64,000 nucleotides of DNA from Terriglobales bacterium (GTDB lineage: Bacteria > Acidobacteriota > Terriglobia > Terriglobales > Acidobacteriaceae). Positions 1 through 9,585 of this stretch are shown piece by piece (position 1 is the first letter of the stretch; every line of letters starts with the position of its first letter). Under the pieces are notes generated by a model. The model was not told the DNA's origin. It worked only from the letters and a program-made list of their open reading frames with translations, and ran no database searches. The stretch is from the NCBI GenBank assembly GCA_025936825.1, contig JAICSO010000003.1:186001-250000 (forward strand), written 5' to 3'. The position numbers were made by a program, and so were the translations under genes.

Positions 1-1097
1 CGCTGCGCGCCAACCCCCTTGAGTGGCTACGCGACTTGGCCCGCCAGACGGGCGGTATGACGATTGCTGAGACCAACGACTGGAAGGCGCCGCTTAGGAC
101 GGTCATGGAAGAGGTGCGGAGCTATTACGAAGTTGCCTACTCGCCTCACATCGAAGTTTATGATGGCAAGTTCCGAAAGATCACAGTACATATCGATCGG
201 CCAAACGTCATTGTTCATACAAGGAGCGGCTACTTCGCTTTGCCGCCGGTCAAGAGTGGGCAGCAACTCTATGCTTACGAGATGCCCCTTTTGAATGCCT
301 TGAACGCGTCGCCGTCGCCAGCGAATCTAGATTTCCAGGCGGCGGCTGAGCGGTTTAACGATCACAACGCCAAAGTTGAATATATGGTCACTTTGGAAGC
401 CCCTCTAGACGGGTTAACCTTCACGCCTCAGGCGGACAAGAAGAATGCGTCAGTCGATGCGGCTCTACTAACGGTCATTAAGAATTCGAGTGGCGAAATC
501 GTTGAGAAGTTCAGTAAAGATTTCGCCGTGGAGGTTGCCCTAGATAAGGTTGATGCGTATAAAGCTGGCAATCTGGTCCAAACGTTTCATACGCAACTTG
601 CTCCCGGAACCTACACCCTGGAATCAGTAGTCATGGATCGCAACAGTAATAAGCTGGGCGTTAAGAAAAGTCCCTTAGGGGTTGCACCTTCTTCTGACAA
701 GCTCTCGATCAGCGATGTCGTCGTGGTGCGCCGGACGGACGCTACGAAGGACACCCAGGCCAACGATGCTTTCTATTTTCCTGGAGGGAAGGTGGTTCCC
801 ACATTGAGCACTACCCTCAAGGGTGGACCAGGAAACGTTCTGCCGTTCTACTTTAACGTCTATCCAGACCCAGCCGCCAAAGACCCTGTCAAATCCTTCA
901 CAATGTCTTTCTACAAGGACGGGCAGTATCTCGGTGCCGCCCAAGCGCCCCTACCAAATGTGCAAGCAGATGGGCGAATACCTTACATCGCCAATTTGCC
1001 AGCAGATAAATTTACTCCAGGTGCCTATGAGATTCGCATCGGGGTGACGCAAGGCAACTCCAAGGCGGAAGAAAATGTCGACTTCAAGGTCGAGTAG
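1..1097 (+). CDS. VWA-type secreted protein, C-terminal part (5' truncated)
   Basis: The frame is open from base 3 to the left edge, so the N-terminus and most of any von Willebrand A fold lie outside the window. The visible part starts with the end of the 'VWFA-related' acidobacterial domain (RQTGGM, then YYEVAYSP, KITVHI, VHTRSGYFALPP). About 270 residues of mostly beta-type sequence follow that I cannot assign. Such proteins are normally exported and thought to act in adhesion or protein binding at the surface; that role is inferred from the family. Stop TAG at 1095-1097. It is followed closely by two TPR genes and then a TonB-dependent receptor on the same strand, which suggests a shared surface function. 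Confidence 0.8.
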   Translation, partial: LRANPLEWLRDLARQTGGMTIAETNDWKAPLRTVMEEVRSYYEVAYSPHIEVYDGKFRKITVHIDRPNVIVHTRSGYFALPPVKSGQQLYAYEMPLLNALNASPSPANLDFQAAAERFNDHNAKVEYMVTLEAPLDGLTFTPQADKKNASVDAALLTVIKNSSGEIVEKFSKDFAVEVALDKVDAYKAGNLVQTFHTQLAPGTYTLESVVMDRNSNKLGVKKSPLGVAPSSDKLSISDVVVVRRTDATKDTQANDAFYFPGGKVVPTLSTTLKGGPGNVLPFYFNVYPDPAAKDPVKSFTMSFYKDGQYLGAAQAPLPNVQADGRIPYIANLPADKFTPGAYEIRIGVTQGNSKAEENVDFKVE

Positions 1098-1150
1098 CGG
1101 ATACGGGGATTGTGGCGGTTATACTCTCCTTGAGGGTGATTAACGAGGTG

Positions 1151-2281
1151 ATGCGGTTCTGGATGTTGGCGGGCCTGATTTGGGGAAGCCTTGCATTAGC
1201 GCAGGATACCTCAGCGGACCAAACTCTGCGGCGAGCTATCGAACTTCAGCAGTCAGGGCATTACGCTGAGGCCATTGCAGGGTATCGAAGTTATTTAGAA
1301 ACTCACCCCGAGGCGGGTGCGGTTCGTTCGAATCTTGGTGCCGCCCTGGCACACGAGGGCAAGTACAGCGAAGCCATTCAGCAGTACGAACTTGCCCTCA
1401 GAGCACAACCCTCAAATTATGGAATCCAGTTCAACTTAGCTCTTGCTTACTACAAACAGGGTGAGGTCGCTTCGGCAGTCAGGGGGTTCCAGTCCGTCTA
1501 CGCTGTCATACCCCAGGAGTCTCCTGACCGGAGGCGGGTTGCACTTTTGCTCTCCGAATGCTACTTGCGCCAAGGCGAGGATCAGCGCGTTATCTCATTG
1601 CTGGATCCGATTGCCGATTCGGACCCAAACGATCTTGCGCTCGCCTATCTGCTGGGCACAGCGCTCTTGCACCAGGGACAAGATCAGCGGGGCGCATTAA
1701 TGATTGACCGTATCCTGCGCAATGGCGACACAGCCGAAGCGCACATGCTAATGGCATACACTCGATTGAAAGGCAACGATAAGAAAGGTGCCGGGCAGGA
1801 AGTTGACCGGGCTCTCGCACTGAATCCCAACTTGTCCGAAGCGTATGTGTTGCAAGGGAGACTGGGATTCCTGGAATCCGATTTAAAGACCTCGGAGACA
1901 TCATTTCGTAAAGCGCTCGACCTGGATCCTAATGCCTTCGACGCGCTCCTTTGGTTGGGAACACTACTACGGCAACAGGGACGATTTAAGGAGTCTCATG
2001 TCGATTTGGAACGAGCCTTGCAATTGAGGCCGAAGGAAATCCGAGTGCGCTATCAATTCGCGCTGCTTTGCTCGGATGAGGGCAATGACCACAAAGCAGC
2101 AGCTGTGCTTGAGAGCCTGATCAAGGATGCGCCGGAGTACATGGAAGCGCATCGCAGCCTTTCCACTCTGTATTTCCGCCTCGGACGGATGGAAGACGGG
2201 AAAAAGCAAAGGAAAATCGCCGAAGATATGGACGCCGCAGTTCAAGCCCAAGACCAAGAGAGGGGGCGCAAGCTCAAGTGA
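1151..2281 (+). CDS. secreted TPR-repeat protein
   Basis: Tandem tetratricopeptide repeats with the usual spacing of small and aromatic residues (for example AIAGYRSYLETHPEAG, AIQQYELALRAQPSN, SFRKALDLDPNAFD) cover almost the whole protein. TPRs are helical protein-binding scaffolds. The start is uncertain: ATG 1151 gives a short signal peptide (MRFWMLAGLIWGSLALAQ). GTG 1112 gives 13 more residues with a badly placed Shine-Dalgarno, and ATG 1163 is also possible, with GAGGTG 12 bases upstream. The stop overlaps the start of the next TPR gene (GTGA at 2278-2281), so the two are translationally coupled. Probably a periplasmic or surface scaffold working with the upstream VWA protein; the partner is not known. 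Confidence 0.85.
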   Translation: MRFWMLAGLIWGSLALAQDTSADQTLRRAIELQQSGHYAEAIAGYRSYLETHPEAGAVRSNLGAALAHEGKYSEAIQQYELALRAQPSNYGIQFNLALAYYKQGEVASAVRGFQSVYAVIPQESPDRRRVALLLSECYLRQGEDQRVISLLDPIADSDPNDLALAYLLGTALLHQGQDQRGALMIDRILRNGDTAEAHMLMAYTRLKGNDKKGAGQEVDRALALNPNLSEAYVLQGRLGFLESDLKTSETSFRKALDLDPNAFDALLWLGTLLRQQGRFKESHVDLERALQLRPKEIRVRYQFALLCSDEGNDHKAAAVLESLIKDAPEYMEAHRSLSTLYFRLGRMEDGKKQRKIAEDMDAAVQAQDQERGRKLK

Positions 2282-3378
2282 AGGAACGGATCCTCGTTCT
2301 GATCATCCTTGCGGCGGCGGCAGTTGCTCAAGTTCCGACCTCTTCGTTCGATGACCTTTCGTCCCGGGCACAACAAGCCTACGACTCGAACCATCTGGAA
2401 GAGGCGGCGCAACTCTATGCCGATGCCGTCAAACTTCGGCCAGATTGGGCACAAGGTTGGTGGGCGCAAGGCATGATCGCGTACGAACGCGATCAATATC
2501 CTGAATGCCGGGACTTCCTCAGTCGCATGGTGCAACTGGATTCTTCTGCCGCCCCTGGGTTCGCGTTACTTGGGCTATGCGAGTTCCGAACCAAGCAGTA
2601 CGAGCAAGCGTTTCAGCATTTGAAAAAGGGACATATGCTGGTTCCCGTTCGCGAAGGCGGAGGGCCCCTGCTGGACATGGCGGATTATCACTTGGCGCTG
2701 CTGCTCACGCGTCAAGGTGCATTTGAGCTTGCGCAGGAGGTGCTGGTCCGGGTTGCGCTTAAGGTGCGAGACAATCCGGATATGTTTGTGGGGGCGGGGC
2801 TGGCTTCTCTGCGCATGGCAATTCTGCCCGACGAGGTATCACCCAAGCAGAAGGATCTGGTGACCATGGCGGGGAAAACGTTTTGGGACTTGATCAGTCA
2901 ACCACCTCCCGAAGCCGAGGCTGATTTCAAGGCGCTCGTCTCGAAATATCCAAAGACTCCGAACGTCCACTATTACTATGGGACTTATCTGGCTTCCCAT
3001 CACCCCGAAGAGTGCGCACGGGAATTTCTACAAGAACTGCGAATAAGTCCTGATAGCGTCCCGGCTCGTGTGCAGTTGGTACTCCGATATATAGTCGACG
3101 CGAAACTCACACTGGCCTTGCGGTACGCTCGTGAAGCTGTGGCGTTGAGCCCAGAATCTGTGGGCTCTCAATTAGCGTTGGCTGAGACACTCCGGGCGCA
3201 GGGTAGGGATGAGCCCGCTTTGATGGCTTTCCTGGAGGCGAAACGGCTCGACCCAGTGAGTCCCAAGATTCGGTTGTACTTAGTGAACGAATATCGCTCT
3301 CTCGGGCGCATCGAGGATATGCGCCGCGAGCAGGCCGAATATGAGCGGCTCAAATCTGAACAGCAGAACTGGCCTTGA
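2278..3378 (+). CDS. secreted TPR-repeat protein
   Basis: 366-residue protein starting at GTG 2278, which overlaps the stop of the preceding TPR gene by four bases (GTGA). The N-terminus (LVLIILAAAAVAQVPTS) is a signal peptide. TPR-like helices occur at both ends (AAQLYADAVKLRPDWAQGWW, CEFRTKQYEQAFQHLKKGH, and near the C-terminus ALMAFLEAKRLDPVSPKIR), with a less regular middle. No catalytic motif is visible. It is the last gene of the VWA-TPR-TPR run, and a 520-base gap with a new promoter follows. Likely a periplasmic scaffold or assembly factor; this is inference from fold and context. Confidence 0.85.
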   Translation: MKERILVLIILAAAAVAQVPTSSFDDLSSRAQQAYDSNHLEEAAQLYADAVKLRPDWAQGWWAQGMIAYERDQYPECRDFLSRMVQLDSSAAPGFALLGLCEFRTKQYEQAFQHLKKGHMLVPVREGGGPLLDMADYHLALLLTRQGAFELAQEVLVRVALKVRDNPDMFVGAGLASLRMAILPDEVSPKQKDLVTMAGKTFWDLISQPPPEAEADFKALVSKYPKTPNVHYYYGTYLASHHPEECAREFLQELRISPDSVPARVQLVLRYIVDAKLTLALRYAREAVALSPESVGSQLALAETLRAQGRDEPALMAFLEAKRLDPVSPKIRLYLVNEYRSLGRIEDMRREQAEYERLKSEQQNWP

Positions 3379-3898
3379 TCGGGTCCGTTCCCAACCCAAA
3401 AGCCGAACTCTCGGCAAAATCGATATAGATCAGGTTGAAACATCATCTCGCGATACCAAAAAGGTACCTGGCGGTGCACAACCACCCAAGTCTGCTGTCG
3501 TCATATCCGCCATTGAATCAGCAACTTAGTATCCGTAGCGGCGTGGCGTGAAGTTTTTACAAGAATAACGTTTTTTTATCTTGACAGTGTTCATCAACCC
3601 ACGTTAAAAGTTCACCCTGAGCGAGAGTAATACTTTCCTACTAGTCTAGGGTTGGTGGGTAACCCAGGATTCAGGTCAACGGGAAAGGCTGATCGAGACG
3701 ACAGGCAGGGGCTTTGTGGGTGACCTGTGCTGCCGCCTCTGAAAGTCAACCTTAAAGGCTTGCGTGCTCAGTTTGTGTGGGTTCGGCGTTTCGGTGAATC
3801 GCCCTTCGATTACCCGTTCGCTGGAAAACGTGGGGAAACGACTCGCTTCAATAGCGAGCGTCAGAATTTGAAGTCCAAACAAGAGAGGCTCAAGATCC
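3379..3898 (+). other. long non-coding leader of the TonB receptor gene
   Basis: 520 bases without a convincing gene. It holds the promoter at 3581-3609 and then about 285 bases of presumed untranslated leader. Visible structure is limited: a short stem GGGTT/AACCC at 3649-3665 and a GGCAG...CTGCC pairing possibility around 3702-3735. A 60-codon frame at 3727-3909 overlaps the receptor start in another phase and has no Shine-Dalgarno. I recognise no riboswitch class. Confidence 0.4.
3581..3609 (+). promoter_or_regulatory. sigma-70-type promoter for TonB receptor
   Basis: TTGACA at 3581-3586 is a perfect -35 box, followed after 17 bases by TTAAAA at 3604-3609 as a weak -10. A T-rich run (3571-3577) lies just upstream. 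Transcription would start near 3616, leaving a leader of nearly 300 bases before the receptor ATG at 3899. Confidence 0.55.
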
Positions 3899-6800
3899 AT
3901 GCACACTAATCGACGCTACTTTGCGATCGCATCCGTCCTCGTAATCGCCGCACTCATGGCGTTTATGAGTTTGGCGGCGAATGCGCAGGTGACCAGCGCC
4001 GCTCTGACAGGAACGGTTTACGATTCCTCGGGCGCAGTGGTTCCCAGTGCGAACGTCACTCTAAAAAATGAAGCCAGCGGTGATACTCGGCGCACCGTGA
4101 GCAACGGAGAGGGATATTTCACTTTCGCCGCGGTGCCGCCGGGCAGTTACACCGTGTCAATTGACAGCAAGGGTTTCCAAGCATGGGAAGCTTCAGGAGT
4201 CGTCCTGAACTCCGGCGACAAACGAAATGTTTTCGGGATCAAAATGGTTCCGGGCGCGGCGACTGAAACGGTCAGAGTCGAGGCCACTGCCACGCAAATC
4301 ACCCCTGTTGATTCAGGCGAAAAGTCCACGCTGATCAACCAGCACACCCTGAATAATGTCGCGATCGTGGGTCAGAACGCCGCCGAGTTCATCAAGATTA
4401 TGCCAGGCATGGCGATGACCGGCGGCACATTGAACACCGCTTCCTACTCCGCCTCAGACGAGCGCACGGGTAGTGGTCCTGTTCAGAACTTCTCGGCAAA
4501 TGGCACGCGTATCGGAGCACTCGACATCACTTCCGACGGCGCTCACATCATCGATCCAGGCTGCAACTGCGGTCAGGCCATGAATACCAATGCCGACATG
4601 ACCCAGGAAGTCAAGGTGATGAGCTCGAACTTCGGCGCTGACGAAGCCAAGGGACCCGTGGTGATCAGCGCGATCGGTAAGTCCGGCGGCCAGCAGTTCC
4701 ATGGCGAACTTTACACCTACAACCGCTACTTCGCTGCGGACGCCAACGATCCATTAAACGGTGCGCTAGGGCCGGTTGTTGCGCCCAAACCCAAGACGAA
4801 GTATTTCTACCCGGGCGGCAACATAGGCGGGCCAGTGATTTTTCCAGGGACGAACTTCAACAAAAATCACGACAAGATGTTTTTCTTCTTCGGGATGGAG
4901 TACTACAAGCAGGACGTGAACAATGGCGTCTACGAGGCTGATGTTCCGACCCAGCAAATGCGTAACGGCGACTTTAGTCAGATGTTGAACGGAAACACGT
5001 ACCTGAGTTACTTGAATGGGTTCGGCATCACGCCAACGCCCACTGGCGCGAATTGGAGCGGTGGTGTGTTGAACCCCGCAGCGATCGATCCAAACGGGCA
5101 GAAACTGATGAACGTCTATCCTCTGCCTAATATTTCCCCGGATACTATCGTTAACGGTTCCAAACTCGGCTGGAACTACGTGAATGCGCAGACTCGGTTT
5201 TCCAACATGCTGCAAGAGCGCGCACGCATCGACTACAATTTCAACGACTCTACCAAGCTGTACGTCTCCTACAATCACCAGCACGACAATGCTGTCAACA
5301 GTCTGGATGTTCTGTGGACGGGCAATGGCCAGAGCTGGGCTTCTCCGACTACTCCTTATCCAACGCCCATCGTTGAGACCACTACTTCACACGTGATTTC
5401 GGCTAACCTCACGAAAGTGTTCAGCCCGAGCCTTACCAACGAGTTGATCTTCACCTACACGTACCTGAACCTGCCAAACAGCTTTCAGGATCCCGCAAAG
5501 GTTCAGCGTGGAAGTCTCGGTCTTAACTACAACCTGCTGTTTAGCCACCCAGATCCAAGCAAGCTCATCTTCCCAGAGTTGACCGGCTGGGGCGATGGCA
5601 TTACAAACATGCTGAACACCGGCTTTGAACTCAACGGAACCGTCTTCGCGAAGAAGACGCTGCCTTCGGTTGCGGACAACGTCGTGAAGGTCTGGGGCAC
5701 GCATACCACGAAGCTGGGCTTCTACTGGGAGCGCACCTGGAACTCGCAGCCCGGCAACGCCGACGTCAATGGCGGCATGAATTTCGCGCCTTGGGCTGGT
5801 GGCACCAGCGGCAACGCGTACGCTGATATGCTTCAAGGAACCTTGGCCGGTTACGACGAGACTAATTTCAACGTGGTTCCAGCCTTCCGCTATCTTTCGG
5901 AAGAATTCTACGGGCAGGATTCGTGGAAAGTATCGCGTCGCCTGACCTTGGAATATGGCCTGCGAGTTTCGCATCTGGGGCCATGGGTTGACACAACCGG
6001 ATATGGGTTTGGCTCCTGGTATCCGAGTTTGTTCAATCAAACCACCGGCGGCATTGCTAACGGGGTGGAATTCCCAGGTATCGAATGGAACAAAGTCCAC
6101 TCATCGACACCGTTGTCGGGTTCAGGGAGCCGTGCCTTTTTCTATAACCCACGTGCAGGGTTCGCCTGGGACTTGTTTGGGACAGGGCGCACCGTACTGC
6201 GCGGCGGCTATGGCATGTATCACTTCCATGACGAGCAGAACGTGCAGAATGGCGCTTACGGAGTCGTGCGTGGGTCGTTCGATGACGCAATAGGCAGCAC
6301 TACCATCGCGGCCATAACACCTGTTCAGAACGCAACGTTCAGCGCTCCCGCCAACATTACCACCTTGGATCCGAGGGACACCCAGCAACCGAGGACCCAG
6401 AGCTACAGCTTTACGGTGGCCCAGCGGTTGCCCTGGAAGAGCGTTTTGGAGGTTGCTTACGTCGGCACCAAGTCCGATTACCTCAGCAACTACAACAACA
6501 ACTTCAACAAGGTCAATGATCTTCCCGTCGGGGCGATGTTCACTTCGAACCACTGTGACTCTACGAACGGCGGAACCGACACTGGTCAGCCGTGCTCATG
6601 GAGCCAAGCACTCGCCAGTGGACAATACTCGGCCACGCAGCAGGACCACACACGTCCGTTCAACGCGACTCCCGGCCCTTGCTCAACAACGAACGCGCCG
6701 TGTGGTTATGGCACCGGGTTGAAGATCATTACCCACCAGATGTATGCGAACTACAACAGCCTGCAGGCCTCGTGGAACAAGCAAGCTGGCCACCTGACCT

Positions 6801-7624
6801 TCATGGCTAACTATACCTACGGCAAAGCGCTGGGCATCCGTGGTGAAAACGGTGCGCAGACGGGCGACCCAACAAGTCTGGCGCATAACTATGGGACGTT
6901 GAATAACGACCGTAGGCACAGCTTCAACACCGCGTATGTATACGAATTTCCAACGGTGGCGAATGCCAATAAATTCGTCAAGCAGGCTGTGAACGGCTGG
7001 CAGATCTCCGGTATCGTGCAGTACCAAACCGGCTCGGATTTGCAGGCGGCTGTGTCCAACAGTTACAACTTTGGCTACAACGGGTTCATTGCCCCCAACA
7101 CCACCTTTATGGGTGTTAACAGCAATACCGCGTGTCCTCAAACAACACCTCCCACAAATCCTCCCACATACACCAACTGTTATATAGCCGCCAACAACCA
7201 GAACATCCTCGGGACCGGCGATGTGACGCTGATGCCAGTGCTGACGTGTAATCCAAGCACAGGGCTGAAGGCGCACCAATACATGAACCCCAGCTGCTTC
7301 TCCGGGCTTGAAACCCCTGGGGTGCAGGGTTCGTACATTATTCCTGTGGGATCAGGCCCCGCGTTCTTCAATACCGACCTCTCGGTATTCAAGAACTTCA
7401 CCTGGGGTGCAAACGAGAACAAGAAGTTGCAATTCCGCTTCTCGGGTTACAACTTCATCAACCACCCGCTCTACACGTTCCTACAGCATGACCCCAACCT
7501 AACCCTCAGTTACGGACTCGATCCGAATACTGGAGTACCAACACTCACCAGCCCGAACTTCGGGGTTGCCAACAACAAGACGGGTCACCGCATTCTGCAG
7601 GGCATGGTTAAGTTCAGCTTCTAG
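3899..7624 (+). CDS. Oar-like TonB-dependent receptor with carboxypeptidase-regulatory-like domain
   Basis: 1241-residue outer-membrane protein. Residues 1-30 are a signal peptide ending at ANAQ. Residues about 32-115 are a carboxypeptidase-regulatory-like beta sandwich (LTGTVYDSSGAVVPSANVTL, then GYFTFAAVPPGSYTVSID). A plug-like region follows (about 130-260) and then a long beta-barrel with many aromatic strand ends; the chain ends in Phe (MVKFSF), typical of outer-membrane barrels. Start ATG 3899 is preceded by an AGAGAGG Shine-Dalgarno. This class is greatly expanded in Acidobacteriota and is thought to import or bind large oligomers using TonB energy; the substrate is unknown here. It has its own promoter and a strong terminator, so it is probably monocistronic, although the neighbours (VWA, TPR, FG-GAP) suggest a common surface system. 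Confidence 0.93.
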   Translation: MHTNRRYFAIASVLVIAALMAFMSLAANAQVTSAALTGTVYDSSGAVVPSANVTLKNEASGDTRRTVSNGEGYFTFAAVPPGSYTVSIDSKGFQAWEASGVVLNSGDKRNVFGIKMVPGAATETVRVEATATQITPVDSGEKSTLINQHTLNNVAIVGQNAAEFIKIMPGMAMTGGTLNTASYSASDERTGSGPVQNFSANGTRIGALDITSDGAHIIDPGCNCGQAMNTNADMTQEVKVMSSNFGADEAKGPVVISAIGKSGGQQFHGELYTYNRYFAADANDPLNGALGPVVAPKPKTKYFYPGGNIGGPVIFPGTNFNKNHDKMFFFFGMEYYKQDVNNGVYEADVPTQQMRNGDFSQMLNGNTYLSYLNGFGITPTPTGANWSGGVLNPAAIDPNGQKLMNVYPLPNISPDTIVNGSKLGWNYVNAQTRFSNMLQERARIDYNFNDSTKLYVSYNHQHDNAVNSLDVLWTGNGQSWASPTTPYPTPIVETTTSHVISANLTKVFSPSLTNELIFTYTYLNLPNSFQDPAKVQRGSLGLNYNLLFSHPDPSKLIFPELTGWGDGITNMLNTGFELNGTVFAKKTLPSVADNVVKVWGTHTTKLGFYWERTWNSQPGNADVNGGMNFAPWAGGTSGNAYADMLQGTLAGYDETNFNVVPAFRYLSEEFYGQDSWKVSRRLTLEYGLRVSHLGPWVDTTGYGFGSWYPSLFNQTTGGIANGVEFPGIEWNKVHSSTPLSGSGSRAFFYNPRAGFAWDLFGTGRTVLRGGYGMYHFHDEQNVQNGAYGVVRGSFDDAIGSTTIAAITPVQNATFSAPANITTLDPRDTQQPRTQSYSFTVAQRLPWKSVLEVAYVGTKSDYLSNYNNNFNKVNDLPVGAMFTSNHCDSTNGGTDTGQPCSWSQALASGQYSATQQDHTRPFNATPGPCSTTNAPCGYGTGLKIITHQMYANYNSLQASWNKQAGHLTFMANYTYGKALGIRGENGAQTGDPTSLAHNYGTLNNDRRHSFNTAYVYEFPTVANANKFVKQAVNGWQISGIVQYQTGSDLQAAVSNSYNFGYNGFIAPNTTFMGVNSNTACPQTTPPTNPPTYTNCYIAANNQNILGTGDVTLMPVLTCNPSTGLKAHQYMNPSCFSGLETPGVQGSYIIPVGSGPAFFNTDLSVFKNFTWGANENKKLQFRFSGYNFINHPLYTFLQHDPNLTLSYGLDPNTGVPTLTSPNFGVANNKTGHRILQGMVKFSF

Positions 7625-7644
7625 TTCGGAATTCGGTCTAGCTT

Positions 7645-7675
7645 AAGGGCGGCCTTGCGGCCGCCCTTCTTTTTT
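7645..7675 (+). terminator. Rho-independent terminator after TonB receptor
   Basis: Perfect 10-base stem AAGGGCGGCC (7645-7654) and GGCCGCCCTT (7659-7668) with a TTGC tetraloop, then CTTTTTT. It lies 20 bases after the receptor stop codon. Confidence 0.9.
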
Positions 7676-7824
7676 AGTGCGCTTGTTTAGTTCGCTTGGC
7701 GGGACAATGCCAATCATCGATAATTGATTTACTCCGACGTGCCTAACGTTGCCCACTCCAGGAATTCCGCTTCTAGCGCACTGACCGGTGTTGTCCCCAC
7801 TCTCGGCATTGGGTACCGCGCCAT

Positions 7825-9585
7825 ATGAATCGTCGCAACTTCCTGCGAGTGCTAACGGCGGCCTGCGCCACGGGGGCCGGAATCTCTCGCGCTCAGGAAT
7901 CCGGCATGGCCTCGCGGGGCGTAAAGCCGCAACCGCGCGGTAAACTGTCGGGCCTGCCGTTTCACGCGCACTTCACCGATGTAGCAGCACATGCGGGTCT
8001 TCGCGCTCCAGTGATCTACGGTCCGCCGGACCGCATGGATTACATCCTGGAATCCATGGGCTGCGGAGTCGCCTTCCTCGATTACGACAACGACGGTTGG
8101 CTCGACATTTTTCTCCTCTCAGGAACCCGCAGGGAAGGACCCGTTGAAGGAGCAACCAACCGGCTTTACAAGAATAATCGTGATGGAACCTTCACTGATG
8201 TCACTGAGAAGGCGGGTCTCACTCGCCAAGGTTGGGCGTGTGGCGTAACTATCGGCGACTACAACAATGATGGTTTCGACGACATTTTTATCAGCGGCTG
8301 GCCGCAGAACACTCTGTATCGCAACAACGGCGACGGCACGTTTACGGATGTTACCGAAAAGGCAGGATTGCTGCATGCTGGAAATCGATGGGGCACCGGT
8401 TGTACTTGGGTAGACTACGACCGCGACGGCCGACTTGATTTGTTCGTTTCCAATTACCTGGTTTTTGATTTCGACAAGATCCCACCGACCGGAAAGGATC
8501 CGCGGTGTGACTACAAAGGCGTTCCGGTAAATTGCGGCCCACGCGGGCTGATTCCAGAACGTCCCATGCTTTACCACAACAATGGCGACGGCACGTTCAC
8601 GGATGTCACCGCACATTCTGGCGTCGGCTCTGTACCGCCGGGCTTTGGATTGACCGCGGTCGCGGCTGATCTGGATGGGGATGGCTGGCAAGAGATCTAC
8701 GTCGCCTGCGACTCGACGCCGAGCTTGCTGTTTCATAACCGCGGAGATGGCACGTTCGCGGAACTAGGCCTTCAGTCCGGACTGGCGGTCAACGAAGACG
8801 GCAGCGAGCAGGCCGGCATGGGCATCGCCATTGGCGATTTCGATCTGGATGGGCGGCTCGACGCACTAAAAACTCACTTTGCCGAAGATACTGTAGCTTT
8901 GTACCGCAACACCGGCCATCTTGGGTTTGACGATGTCACGATGCGCTCCGGTTTGGGAGTAGAGACGAGATACGTGAGTTGGGGGGATGGCATTGTCGAT
9001 TTGGATAATGACGGCTTGCCGGACCTGTTTTGGGTTACCGGCAGTGTGTTTCCGGAAGTAGAGCGCAAGCATCCCGAGTTTCCGCACAAATCCCCCAGAG
9101 TGCTGTTCCGCAATTTGGGCAATGGCCGTTTTGAGGAACTTCTGGAAGAGGCGGGCGCGGCCATTGCTGAACCCCATGCGAGTCGCGGGGTAGCGTTCGG
9201 CGATTTCGACAATGATGGCGATCTCGACATTCTGATCATGAATATGAATGAGCCACCATCGCTACTGCGAAACGACGTCAGCGGGAGTGGGCACTGGCTG
9301 AAAGTGAAGCTGGTAGGGACGCGTTCGAACCAGAGTGCGATCGGGGCAGTCGTAACGCTTTCATACAGTGGCCACAAGCAAGCGCAGGCGGTGATGGCAG
9401 CGTCCTCGTATCTTTCCTCCGGAGATCGACGATTGCATTTCGGATTAGGTGCGGCGGAGGCCGCTGATTTGGAAATCGCATGGCCGAACGGTACTCGCGA
9501 GACATTTAAGGGCGCCCCTTCGAACCACCTCATCACCATAAAGGAAGGGAGTGGAATTGTAGCCCGGGAGAGGTTCGGCTCATGA
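7825..9585 (+). CDS. ASPIC/UnbV FG-GAP repeat protein (CRTAC1-like), Tat-type signal
   Basis: 586 residues. The N-terminus MNRRNFLRVLTAACATGAG carries a twin-arginine motif (RRNFLR) and a hydrophobic stretch, so export by the Tat route is likely. Repeated calcium-binding FG-GAP/VCBS blades follow, seen as LDYDNDGWLDIFL, GDYNNDGFDDIFI, VDYDRDGRLDLFV, ADLDGDGWQEIYV, GDFDLDGRLDALK and GDFDNDGDLDILI, i.e. a beta-propeller with DxDxDG loops. The C-terminal part (WLKVKLVGTRSNQSAIGAVV, then RLHFGLGAAEAADLEIAWPNG) is the ASPIC/UnbV domain. The family is common in Acidobacteriota and Planctomycetes and is of unknown function, probably adhesion or ligand binding. The next TPR gene starts in its stop (ATGA 9582-9585), so the two are coupled. 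No clear Shine-Dalgarno precedes ATG 7825. Confidence 0.92.
   Translation: MNRRNFLRVLTAACATGAGISRAQESGMASRGVKPQPRGKLSGLPFHAHFTDVAAHAGLRAPVIYGPPDRMDYILESMGCGVAFLDYDNDGWLDIFLLSGTRREGPVEGATNRLYKNNRDGTFTDVTEKAGLTRQGWACGVTIGDYNNDGFDDIFISGWPQNTLYRNNGDGTFTDVTEKAGLLHAGNRWGTGCTWVDYDRDGRLDLFVSNYLVFDFDKIPPTGKDPRCDYKGVPVNCGPRGLIPERPMLYHNNGDGTFTDVTAHSGVGSVPPGFGLTAVAADLDGDGWQEIYVACDSTPSLLFHNRGDGTFAELGLQSGLAVNEDGSEQAGMGIAIGDFDLDGRLDALKTHFAEDTVALYRNTGHLGFDDVTMRSGLGVETRYVSWGDGIVDLDNDGLPDLFWVTGSVFPEVERKHPEFPHKSPRVLFRNLGNGRFEELLEEAGAAIAEPHASRGVAFGDFDNDGDLDILIMNMNEPPSLLRNDVSGSGHWLKVKLVGTRSNQSAIGAVVTLSYSGHKQAQAVMAASSYLSSGDRRLHFGLGAAEAADLEIAWPNGTRETFKGAPSNHLITIKEGSGIVARERFGS

Noticed and set aside
3727-3909. 60-codon plus-strand frame in the receptor leader
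   Set aside because: No ribosome site, overlaps the receptor start in another phase, composition not protein-like.
5387-6100. 237-codon antisense frame in the TonB receptor gene
   Set aside because: Shadow of a well-supported gene in high-GC DNA; the sense strand carries the conserved pattern.
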